A stretch of DNA of 64,000 nucleotides from Echinometra lucunter. Taxonomy: Eukaryota > Echinodermata > Echinoidea > Camarodonta > Echinometridae. The stretch's first letter is position 1, and the number at the start of each line of letters is the position of its first letter. The notes beneath the pieces were generated by a model. The model was not told where the DNA came from, made no database searches, and was given only the letters and a program-made list of their open reading frames with translations. Below, one piece after another: positions 8,609-18,300 of the stretch. Location: assembly GCA_029962745.1 (NCBI GenBank), contig CM057167.1:16514303-16578302 (forward strand), read 5' to 3'. The translations under genes and the position numbers were made by a program.

Positions 8609-11395
8609 TTCCATCCATCTGTCTCTTCCTAACTCTTCTGTACACCTCTTCCCCTCTTTTGTAGGCCCAGAATAAAAATTTAACCATTTCCCCAATATTC
8701 TCAGTCTTTCATGTCTGTCCTTTAAAAAAAAATTATTATGGTTCATTAAAATTTTGTACAAGTTTCCATTTGAATTATTGTGATGTAACAAAGAATATTA
8801 CACACATCTTAGAAAGTCATTTCTCCAACTGGAATGAATCAGACTGATTGGTTCAGAGTTGATTCTTTCATTCTACTCTTCCAGAGGCGGCGCCAGGGGG
8901 GGGGGGGGGGATGACGCCTTAACCCATAGAGGTACAGTGTCACCTTTAGGAGACGCTTTTGCAATATCTGTTGGTTCAGAATGTTAGGCAGCACATATTA
9001 TACATGAGCAGAAAGAAAAAAATGCACTGACAAATTTGAGCCCATTCCCATCGCTGTATGGTGTGGCGTTCTCGAATTAGAGCAGTTTAAGTGTAACTAA
9101 TCATTAAACTCTTTAAATTGGCAACGCAGTGAATAACATATAATCACTATTTCTGTGCTCAAATTGGCAATTTCTGATTCAATTTTACAATTATATTTCA
9201 TTTTGGTTTATGTTATATCCATATATATTTCTTTCAAGCTATGTAAATGTGGAAAAAAAATAATTTGTATTGCCAATTTGAGGATTGAAGATGATTAATT
9301 TAGACCTCAAGAAAGCTCTGTACTGCTATGGGTTAAGAGATGAAGAGTCCCTAAATCAGATAATCTAGCAAATTTAAGAGAATTAAATCTTGCTTAGGAC
9401 AATTTTGTTGTCTGTTTTGACTGCTGCAACGGTGAATGTTCGCTACAGTCCGACACACGTCTTTGGTACAGAGCTTTCTTGAGTCTAAATTAATCATCTT
9501 CAATCCTCAAATACTGCTGTGGGTTAATGGCAACTTCGCACGTCGTGTTTTTAACCTTGGCCCTCAAATGAGTTTATTTACGTTTTAAAAGAACAAGAGC
9601 TATTATAGTTGCATTGCTGGCCTCTCTTCCCAATAGTCTTCTTTCTTTCTTTCCTTCCTTCTTTCTTTCTTTCTTTTCTTTTTCTTGTTCTTGTTCTTCT
9701 TCTTGTTGTGGTTGTTGTTGTTGTTGTTGTTCTTCTTCTTCTTCTTCTTCTTCTTCTTCTTCTTCTTCTTCTTCTTCTTCTTCTTCTTCTACTTCGTTTT
9801 TCTTCATATTCTTCTGCTTTTTTGACTAGAAAAATGACAGGGGCGGCCGCCCCTGTCCTCAACCCCCCCCCCCCCGTACCGCCACCCTGCACTTAGTTTA
9901 ATTCACCATCGACCCACCCGGTTACCATTTTGAATCATATAGGCCCTAACTAATTTACTTATGGACCTAACTATTTTCGTTGGCGAAAATCTTTCTTCCT
10001 CCTTCTTTACAGATAATGTTTGAGACATTTCAGATACCTGCCTTTTATGCGGCTAATCCTGCCCTGTTGTCGCTGTACTCGAACGGTCGAGTTAGCGGGT
10101 TCGTGGTCGAGACTGGCGCAGGAGTGACGCAGACATTGGCAGTGTATGAAGGGTACTGCATCAAGCCAGCGACGCATCGGACGGGGTTAGCTGGCAGGGA
10201 AATGACGCACCATCTTACTAGATTACTCAGCAAGAAAGGATACTCTTTCTCGACCTCTGGTAAGTGTATATGACGGGAAGCGTCAATTGCTGACGTACAG
10301 CTTCGTGCTTTAGCGATTGTCCATGTCTTTGACGTGCAGCGTTAAAAGTGCCATTTTATAGTTTCCTGTTTAGCTTCTCATCCTTCAATGATATATAACC
10401 TTCCATAATTCTTTTTTTAAAATCCCATGTAAAAAGGTACCATGATACCCAAAGATGGTATCCATGGTAATTTGACGACATGCATGTACAGATCAAATCA
10501 TATATTGGACGGTACTTTGATGGTATTTTGCATGTTCTGATGGTAATTTCATCAACGGTGCACCATGGATACCATGTACTTTTTTTACAAGGGATATTTT
10601 GCATTGTTTTTTTGTTTTTTTTTTCTGGTGATAAATGGATGGTAATACTGCAGTTCATGAAGACAGTTATTGGCCTCAAAGCCCTCAATTATGTTTTGCT
10701 GCTTATAAAAACCCAACGTTATATTAACTGTTGACTGGAAATAAGAAAAATTGAATCCGATAGTACCCTTACATGCACAGGTAACTCGTGCAAACATGAT
10801 GTTGGCTCACTAAATACCTTAAAACACATTAGGTTTTTAATTGAGGTTAACTTTGATTTCTTCAACAGCTGAGAGGGAAATTGTGAGAGAAATGAAAGAA
10901 AGATGCTGCTATGTGACGGAAGATTTTGAGAGTGAAATGGCACGCAGTCAGATGAGAACCGAACGATACCAACTACCCGATGGCCAAGAGATAATACTTG
11001 GACAAGAACTGTTTCAATGCATGGAGGCCATGTTTAAACCGACTCTTCTTGATATCGACGATACAAAACTGAATTACAGAGCCGGTATCGCGGATATAGC
11101 GTACCGCGGTTTACAACGCTGTGATGCAGATACTCGAGGAACGTTGTATGAAAACGTCGTTGTAACCGGCGGGAACTCGATGCACAGGGGATTCGCCGAA
11201 CGGTTCAAGCTAGAGCTGATAGCCAGGGGTGTCCCGAGGAAAACTCTGCAGATTATCTGTCCTCCCGAGAGAAATAAATCGGTTTGGCTTGGCGGTTCGA
11301 TACTTGCCTCGTTATCCAATTATAGAGTAATGTGGATTAGCAAAGCATCATATCAAGAATATGGCCCAACGGTTGTCTACAGAGATGTTTTATGA
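6475..11395 (+). CDS. Divergent actin-like protein gene (gene span)
   Basis: The gene is divergent within the conventional actin family. The model joins 7137-7274, 8269-8502, 10013-10259 and 10869-11395 for 381 residues (actin is about 375), with 6475-6609 as an alternative N-terminal exon. All junctions are GT-AG and in phase (0, 0, 1). Actin hallmarks include the DNGSG phosphate loop with its lysine, MFETF, the DMEKIW segment, [30 protein letters not shown] and MWISK. Residues acting on nucleotide are altered: by alignment to actin numbering Gln137 is Pro (residue 140), Asp154 is Glu (157), Asp157 is Ala (160) and His161 is Gln (164). The DNase-I loop is replaced by a basic stretch (SRGNGKRE), and the C-terminus ends YRDVL instead of HRKCF. 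ATP binding may persist but hydrolysis is unlikely. Cellular role is unknown. Confidence 0.93.
6833..7080 (-). mobile_element. GGGGCGG-terminal MITE, copy 2 (inverted)
   Basis: Reverse complement of the family at 6088-6323: it ends with a GGCGCCAGGGTATTTTGAT-like terminus read on the minus strand and shares the CCCATACTGTT core. A poly-C tract lies near its right end. It lies between exons 1a and 1b. Confidence 0.75.
7137..7274 (+). CDS. Actin-like gene, N-terminal exon 1b
   Basis: Forty-six codons from an ATG at 7137: an acidic N-terminus ([13 protein letters not shown]), phosphate loop 1 (LVIDNGSG with its lysine), GFAGD and [10 protein letters not shown]. It ends in phase 0 at AAAG|GTGAGA. 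It resembles canonical actin more than exon 1a does, so I treat it as the default first coding exon. An acceptor-like GGGAAG just upstream (exon from 7131) would keep the frame open from exon 1a into 1b, allowing in principle a protein with two tandem N-terminal modules. A TATA-like run, GGATATATATATATAAA, lies at about 6741-6757. Confidence 0.88.
7430..7525 (+). repeat. SINE/LINE-type 3' tail
   Basis: A short stretch with AAAGCGCATAGAG and GCGCTAAATAAAT followed by a TTATTATTATT tail. This resembles the shared 3' end of L2/CR1-type LINEs and their dependent SINEs. No body is recognised. Confidence 0.45.
7800..8160. repeat. G-run MITE-like intronic repeat
   Basis: It contains CAGTCGGGGAGGGG-like and GGGGTGGGGG tracts flanked by A-rich purine stretches and ends in a poly-C tract near 8143. 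It resembles the G-run MITEs elsewhere in the window, but clear terminal repeats were not found. The open frames across it are low-complexity artefacts. Confidence 0.4.
8269..8502 (+). CDS. Actin-like gene, exon 2
   Basis: Seventy-eight codons between acceptor TTACAG at 8268 and donor GCACAG|GTATAT, phase 0 at both ends. It covers actin subdomains 1-2 with [35 protein letters not shown] and NRQKMAQ. The segment before NFIGDA is the DNase-I binding loop in actin and is strongly changed here (SRGNGKRE). A CT/TA microsatellite starts 11 bp after the donor. Confidence 0.95.
8514..8600 (+). repeat. (CT)n(TA)n microsatellite
   Basis: About 60 bases of CT/CTTT repeats followed by about 26 bases of TA repeats, starting 11 bp after the exon 2 donor. 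Confidence 0.95.
8919..9336. mobile_element. piggyBac-type MITE, family 2
   Basis: TTAA at both ends with terminal inverted repeats TTAACCCATAG and CTATGGGTTAA. TTAA target duplication and CCC/GGG termini are the pattern of piggyBac-class elements. No transposase reading frame. Fragments of the same family recur at 9440-9527. Confidence 0.7.
9640..9795 (+). repeat. Pyrimidine microsatellite ending in (TTC)n
   Basis: TTTC/TTCC repeats, then TTG repeats, then about 20 TTC triplets. The long poly-Ser, poly-Leu, poly-Glu and poly-Arg frames on both strands come from this repeat and are not genes. Confidence 0.95.
10013..10259 (+). CDS. Actin-like gene, exon 3
   Basis: From acceptor TTTACAG at 10012 to donor CTCTG|GTAAGT, entering in phase 0 and leaving in phase 1. 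It begins with MFETF and carries the region holding actin's catalytic residues. The helix position equal to Gln137 is proline ([10 protein letters not shown]), and phosphate loop 2, normally DSGDGVTHT, reads ETGAGVTQT. It ends with GYSFSTS. These are the changes suggesting lost ATPase activity. Confidence 0.95.
10423..10595. mobile_element. Short palindromic MITE
   Basis: Imperfect terminal inverted repeats: ATCCCATGTAAAAAGGTACC at the left and, inverted at the right, TCCCTTGTAAAAAAAGTACA. Internal GGTATCCATGG motifs. No coding potential. Confidence 0.6.
10869..11395 (+). CDS. Actin-like gene, exon 4 (C-terminus and stop)
   Basis: From acceptor CAACAG at 10868 to a TGA at 11393-11395. The 175 residues (the first shared with exon 3) cover actin subdomains 3-4 and the C-terminus: [63 protein letters not shown] and MWISK. 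Compared with actin, the nucleotide-contact positions Tyr306 and Lys336 read His and Asn, and the C-terminal Cys374 is lost in the ending YRDVL. Confidence 0.96.
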
Positions 11396-11811
11396 TGTTT
11401 GACCCAGAAAAGGATTAATCAGTGCAGGACTAAGGACCAGTCAGTCCTTATTCCTCACATCCCTTCTGTTTTCTCATATTTCATAATGCTTATCAAAGAA
11501 GAAACATGGATGTAAGCTTTTCTCTTTTTTTTTCTTCTCTTGCCCTTCCCTCTCTCTCCCTCTCTCTCTCTTTCTCGCACCCTTGCTAATTTCTTTCTCT
11601 TCCCCTCTTTCTCTCTTTTTTTAGTCTCCCTCACTCTTTCTCCCTCTTTCCATGTCTTCTTCTCTCTCCCTCTCTCTCCCTCTCTCTCTCTCTCCCTCTC
11701 TCTTTCAAACCTCGTTTTCTTTCACATCCATATCTCATCTCATGTTCCCTCACCACATTCATCATGGTTATTTCTCTTCCATCTCTTATAAATTTGATTA
11801 TTTAAGGGAAA
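11396..11811 (+). other. Probable 3' UTR of the actin-like gene, CT-rich
   Basis: It follows the stop directly and is dominated by CTCTCTCC/TTTCTC low-complexity sequence at 11520-11710. No AATAAA is seen before the next element; the nearest hexamer, at 11965-11970, lies inside the MITE at 11812-12363 and could supply the polyadenylation signal. Confidence 0.4.
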
Positions 11812-12363
11812 GGAAACCCTGAAGACAAGTCATTTTTAATGAAAAGAGAGAATAGAGAGAAGCATGCAATTCCAAAAAGTTAAATCAAAATCAGTTAAAA
11901 AAGGAGAAAGTTATGAAGGTTTGAAAGGTCTAGCTTAATTCTATAGCAATCCTCAAACTGGCAAAATAAAAAGTTAAATCAAAATCAGTAACGAAAGGAG
12001 AAACTTATGAAAGTTTGAAAGGTCCAGATTAATTCTATAGCGACCCTCAGACTGGCAAAATTGCTTCCAAATGGCAGGTTTTGTGGACAACATTCCATAT
12101 GTTTTAAACACAAAAATTTCATATTTTCTCCATCTCTCAAGGCACATATACAGCTTGTCTCTTTCTTTCAAATTATATCATGGGAAAATGTATTTGACAC
12201 AACATATGTAGAGGTCACAAAGAGACAAGTCGCACCTTTCAAACTTTCATAACTTTCTCATTAATTTTTGTAACCAATTTTGATTCAACTTTTTTTTACA
12301 TCCTTCTCTCTATCCTCTCTCTTCATTAAAATTGATTTGTCCCTAAGATTTCCTATTCCTTTA
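11812..12363. mobile_element. MITE with ~130 bp inverted repeats flanked by TTAA
   Basis: The left arm begins TTAAGGGAAAGGAAACCC and the right arm, inverted, begins TTAAAGGAATAGG. The arms pair imperfectly over about 130 bases (shared GAGAGAATAGAGAG, AAGTTAAATCAAAATC and CTTATGAAAGTTTGAAAGG motifs). An internal direct duplication of about 80 bp occurs near 11877-12060. The right arm is part of the duplicated block found also at position 1. Confidence 0.75.
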
Positions 12364-13546
12364 AGTATCAAAACTGACTTCACTATGCAAATTATAGCAA
12401 TATGGAATAATAGATTTGTCTTTAAAACATACAATGCAAAGATATCATAACAATAACTCATATAATTTCATGTAAGTCATATGATTTACTTTATGTCACA
12501 TATGTTATTCACTTATGCATATGGCCACATAAAAAGAACATTTGAAATAAATTATCAAACTTCAAATGCAATGCTTGAAGTGTAATACTCTGTATTTATT
12601 ACCGCTTTATATCATATGTTTTATAAATGGAATGTAATATAAGAAATCTAGCACACTAAAAGGCTGATATACTTTGCATATTCAAATAGGACAGATTTAA
12701 AAGGCATAACATATTTATAAAACCAAATAAGGAATGCATATACGCTTTGTAAGAATTTGAATACATAACATGAGAAATTCAAGGTGATATTCTAATACAT
12801 GTAGCAGACAAAAGTACTTGCGAAACAAAGAGGCACAACAATACACACACAAAGGTACATCCATGTTTTTTGTCATGGGTTAAAAGAAATGTTTTCAGGA
12901 ACTGTGCAATATCATACTCCTACTTGCATGTTACATTTTTAACCTGGCGCAAAGGCTTCATACACTATGCCAATAATCATTTGAGAAAAGGCAACATACA
13001 AAAATGTATCAAGTGTCCCTTAGAAATACCTGTTAAATCGATAGTTCTCTGAATCAGAATTTTCAAACTAAGTACACTTCTACAAACTTTCAAAATATGT
13101 AGAAATCTAGAGATAATTCTGTAGAAATTAAAGAAAATCATAAAAAATATTACTGTTACTCGAAATGCATAGCTCAAGAAAGATATAGTAGATGAAAATA
13201 GATGTACATCGTAAGAAAATTAATCAATTAGTACATTTTTAATTGGTACATTTATATAGCGTATTATAAATAACATTTCAATATCATCAAAACTTCTGGA
13301 ATTGGTACACCCTAAGGAATAACAAAGGTGAAATTTCTTGAAAGAATGTATGCTGATGAGTCCAAAATCTAGAAGATCTCTAATAACATGTGAATAACAA
13401 TGAACAAAAACAAATACCAAAAAGTCTATCCAAAGGCCTGTTATTCAAATACAAAACTTTACATTTTAAAAAAAAAATCAATCAAGGCGTAAACATCTAT
13501 AAACAGTCCTCATTATACTGATTAGCCTTTATAAAAAAATTTAAAA
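12257..13546. repeat. Right copy of the 1.3 kb duplicated block
   Basis: Matches 1-1289 in the same orientation over its full length, with differences of a few percent, mostly short indels. No coding exon seen. The sequence after 13546 has no counterpart next to the first copy because of the gap there. Confidence 0.9.
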
Positions 13547-13670
13547 GAGAAAGAATATAGCAAAGTACACAAATGTGTAGCAGTATTTCCTATTTATTCA
13601 CTACATGGAATAGTAAAGCATTCAATATGTCATTTCAAAATGAACACTTTACAAAGTTAAACTTGAGTTC

Positions 13671-13830
13671 TGGGGCCCGTAACACAAGGGTGTGCAATCA
13701 ATCGCTAATTTAAAACAAACATTCTGAGTGGTCCACGGTCACCTTTTTGAACGAGATGCGCATGAATTATGGTCTTGATTGGCTGTTACAACTTTGCGAT
13801 TGATTGCAAATCTTTGTGTTACGGGGCCCA
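13671..13830. mobile_element. Palindromic MITE with GGGGCCCGTAACACAA termini
   Basis: Starts TGGGGCCCGTAACACAAGG and ends GTGTTACGGGGCCCA, with further inner pairing (ATTGATTGC-like segments). About 160 bp, non-coding. Confidence 0.75.
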
Positions 13831-14267
13831 GGACATACAATTACTGTGAAAGAAACTGCTTCCCAGCAACTGGGAAAGATTATTAATTAGTAAATAAATA
13901 TTGGTGTATAATGAAGTTTTGAAATTACCACAATGATAAGAAATCAACTCAGTTTGGATGAAAAGCACATGCACTCTACACAGAAATAGGTATGAAGGAC
14001 TACACACAAATGTTCAGGCCAAATACTCGAGCAGTTTCTTGTCATATTTTGAATATCAGAGCATTTTAAGAGAAATCTTTTTAGGAGAGGGGGAAGACAT
14101 TTCTACTTAATATAATCTTCCAACTATAAACATAAAATTATAAATAATAAGAAAGGTCACAAAATTGAGTTTCTGCTTTTCCAGAGCTCGAGCTTCTCTC
14201 TCAAGTTATTATCAAACAGAAGATAATGCATATATGAATAACTAAATATTTCTACAGTATATTTTGA

Positions 14268-14681
14268 TTAACCAATCATGACAGGAATTATTTAAAGCCT
14301 AATTTGATCAGCTTTTATTCTTCAAATTGGCAAAACCAACATTTTTATTTTATGGCTACATTTTTCTTATAAAACGTCATGTACCTGAAATGAATATAAA
14401 TTGACAGAAATTATGATGAAAAGTCAAAAAGTTGCCAATTTGCAGGGGAAAACGGTGATTTTAAACTTTCTATCACATTGCCAATTTAAGGATTTTAATG
14501 CTTATTTTCCTTTAAAAAATTTTCAGCATCAAACAACGAATATTGATGCAACCAAAATGGGCACAGTTTGTGTAGAATTTTTAGCTCTTTCTGCTCATGT
14601 ATTTGGTATGATTTTAGGGCTTTGCATCAAAAGATATTAGGCCAAACCACAAAATGTGGACCTCTGTCATGAATGGGTTAA
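14268..14681 (+). mobile_element. piggyBac-type MITE, family 1 (copy 1)
   Basis: TTAA-flanked, about 414 bp, with termini CATGACAGG and CTGTCATGAATGGGTTAA. Over its length it is very similar to 50319-50732 (same orientation) and 56476-56893 (inverted). TTAA target and CCC/GGG termini indicate a piggyBac-class non-autonomous element. The open frames inside it are spurious. Confidence 0.8.
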
Positions 14682-15270
14682 ACCTGAACAAAATGAACAT
14701 ACTGTTATAGGGTAGACAAATGCTACATGTACTACTGAGTAACACATGTATCAAACACTATGATATGGCTAAGAAAGATAGTTGTTGATATACTTCTTTG
14801 GCACAAAGACAAGCTAGTTATTTTCTTTAAGTCAGTAGAGGTTAAAATTTACTGATATTATACTTCAAAAGTGAGAACAGAGCTTCAAAAGAAGAAAACA
14901 TTCACTAGCATGTTTTGCTTATTGCATAAAAAATTCATAAACGTATAGCACACATACCTTTCAATAATACATTAATCTTTCAATATATTGCAAGCACACA
15001 AATAAATTTCTTGTAAATTATAATTCATTTGAGCAAAATTATATTTGGTTAAAACAAAACTGGCAAGAAATCCTACAGAACAATTACTGTAAATTCATCT
15101 AATTTGTAGCACAACAACAGAAAACAAACATTTGAAAAGCTCCACATGAAGAAAAAAAAAAGGCATAAAAATTAACAGATAAAGACAGACATGTACTGAT
15201 ATTATCAAGGAAGAAATGTTTGGCACATAAGTGTGTACCTGTAGTCTACTACTGTAAATTTAAATCTTAC

Positions 15271-15352
15271 CCTGGTGTCAGATGGGTCTTGAAAAAAAAA
15301 CACATTTGGGCGATTTCTGTTGGAAGGCTCTGGCTCTACTGGAGCTGTTACC
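15271..15352 (-). CDS. CERKL-like gene, exon 15 (last traced)
   Basis: Acceptor CTGCAG and strong donor AGG|GTAAGA bound 82 nt; the exon enters in phase 2, matching exon 14, and leaves in phase 0. It encodes [16 protein letters not shown] and [10 protein letters not shown], a polar tail with no clear family match. If the donor is not used, the frame continues to a stop at 15205. If it is used, one candidate last exon is 14103-14123, with a TTTATAG acceptor, coding LEDYIK and a stop. I cannot choose between these. Confidence 0.6.
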
Positions 15353-18300
15353 CTGCAGAATGTTAAGGGGTTATTGCTTTTAAGGAAAAAGCAGATTAAA
15401 AAATGGGTTACAGCTCGGTATTCCGAAGGTTCGTTAGTCTGAAAATGAAAAAAAGGTTTGTTATTCCGAAGGTTCGTTAATCCCAAAACGAAATAAGCTT
15501 CGTTATTCCGAAGGTTCGTTAGTCCGAAAACAAAATAAGGTTTGTTAGTTCGTTAGTTATTTTCAGACTAATGAACCTTATTTCATTCACGGACTATCGA
15601 ACCTTCGGAAGAACGAACCTCATTTCACTTTCGGATTAACGAACCTTCGGAATAACGGACCTTATTTTACTTTTGGACTAACGAACCCTCGGAATAACAC
15701 CTTACATATTCGGATTCAAGAACCCTTTTTCATTTTCGAACTAACAAACATCTAGGTATACGTAATTAGCATGTTTCGGAATAATGAACCTTCTGAATAA
15801 CAAACATCACCCATTGTTGAGTAGAAGAAATAACCAGGGTTGTCTCACGATGTAGCAAACGTCGTGAGACAACTGGTTATTTCTTCTACTCAATCCTTCA
15901 CCACGATGAACCTCTTCCACATCATCACCCATTGTTTTAACCAAGAATACATGTAGATGTGATGATGTGATAATTGGACAAAGAAAAGGAAATGAAGAAG
16001 AAATGCTGTTCCAATGACTTTGCAAAACAATATGATGGATATGACTTCACTGTAAATAATCCACAGTGTATATATAAAATCTGGCCATTTGTCCCTTGTT
16101 AATACAGACCTACATTTGCAACCCTTTGACCAGGCGAATTTGTTATCAATAACAAGTTGCAATAACTGTTATAAGCTACTGAAATCCTTGCATCTGATTG
16201 GCTGAGAGAAAATTTGTCATAGAAATGTGGCAGTTGTTATTGATAACAAGTTTTATGAAATGGGGGCCAGGCCACCAGTCAGCTGTTAAAGGCACCTGCA
16301 GGATGTTGTTGGGAAGTCATCATCAAGAACTCCTTCTCCAAAGACAGCCAGTAGCTGACGATGAACCCTGTCATAAAACAAAAAGACATGAGAATAAAAA
16401 GAACGATAAAGAGTTACCTGGATGAAACAAGCATGTAAATACATGATCCAGAGCCCTTTCTCTAAATAATAATAATGATAATAATAATAGGCATTTGTAA
16501 GGCGCCATCTATCTAGAAAAATTCTATTCCGAGGTGCACAAGAAAAGAAAAGAAAAGAAAAGATTAGAGGGTTTGGAACTTTGGATGAGTGTCAAAGTGT
16601 CTAGTTCTGGTATTGTTAAAATAGATATGTTTTCAACTTGGATTTAAAGGTTTCTAAATATGGTATGATTCTCAAAGCCATTGGTAGATTGTTCCAAAGA
16701 GAGGGTGCTGCAGCTGAGAAAGCCCTTACACCACAGGCTACTCGCGTCTTGGGGATCTTAAGAAGATACTGATGTGATGATCTAAGACGACGAGCTGGTG
16801 TATAGAGCATAATAAGGTCTTGCAGATAGCTTAGAGCCAATCCATTTACAGCCTTCCATGTAAGGAGAAGGATTTTGAATTCTATGCGCTTGCGGATTGG
16901 CAACCAGTGCAGCTTTTTTAGAACAGGAGAAATATGGTCATATTTAGATGTCCCTGATAAAATGCAGGCAGCTGCATTCTGAGCATGTTGAAGTTTGTCG
17001 AAATTGCGTAAAGTAATATTGAAAAGAAGTGCATTGCCAATATCCAGTCGAGCTAAGACAAAAGAATATATGATCATAGCAGCAGACTTATGGTCAAGGA
17101 CTTTTCGTATACTGTTGACATTATGAATGTTATAATAAACTGATTGACAGACCTTCTTCACATGCGCATCCACGCACATGTTCTCGTCAAAAATAACACC
17201 AAGATTTCGAACTGATGGTGTGGCCTGAATCTGGGAGTTCCCAATCTATATATTACGGTTCTTGATCAAATGATGTTGTGACTTAGAAGTAACTATAAGC
17301 AACTCTGTTTTACTTTCATTTAATTTCAATTTATTTACAAGCATCCATGACCGCATATCATCTATAGTAGCCTGCAGATGATGCCTGGCAGACATTTCAC
17401 TTGCAGGGTTAGATGGGTCAAAAGAAACGTACAATTGTGTATCATCTGCATATAGATGAATGCTTACGCCACGTTTATCAGCAATTTTTGCTAGAGAACA
17501 AGAATAAATACTGAAAAACAACGGCCCAAGAACTGACCCTTGTGTAATGCCAGAAGGAAGCTTAACAGGAGACGAAAGGCTTCACCAATCTTAATGACAT
17601 GTGATCTTTCATCAAGATATGACGCAAGCCAATCAAGGACAACCCTCCTATACTAAAAAACATGAAACGTTTCAGCAATAGTTCATGGTCAACCGTGTCA
17701 AAGGCAGCTGAAAGATCCAGTAACACCAGGAAAACATCCTTCTTGTCATCAACAGCACGGATAATATCATTCGATACACGGACCAGAGCTGTTTCTACCC
17801 CATGGCCCTTCCTATATGCAGATTGGAAGGGCTCAAGCAATAATTTATCAGAGAGATGATCTGTAAGATGCACTGCCACAACCTTCTCCAATATTTTTGA
17901 TATGAACTTTAAGTTTAAAACAGGTCTGTAGTTCTTCAATTCCTCTGAGTCTAGTGATGACTTTTTCAGGAGAGGAGTGACAATTGCCTGTTTAAAATCC
18001 TGCGGAAACTTTCCAGACTCCAGAGAGAGGTTGACAATTTTTGTAATAACTGGCAACAACAAATTCAAATGTCTCTTGAGCATCCAAGTTGGGAGAGGAT
18101 CTAATGAACACGACTTAGTAGGTGAGGAGGAGATAATTCTCTTAATTTCTTCCTCAGTGGCCATTTCAAAATTTCGGCCAGCACTTGACAATGAGCCCCA
18201 AGTGACCAAGGTGGTGTTTCATAAAGCTGTTAAAATAACGCATGACTCTACTAACGATCTGAGTATGAAGTGCCAAATGGGATGTCCAAAGTTTTTCCTG

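Noticed and set aside
8400..8800. Arg/Glu-rich minus-strand frames opposite actin-like exon 2
   Set aside because: They come from the (CT)n(TA)n microsatellite and the antisense of a real exon.
9574..9896. Poly-Glu, poly-Arg, poly-Ser and poly-Leu frames
   Set aside because: All are readings of the (TTC)n microsatellite.
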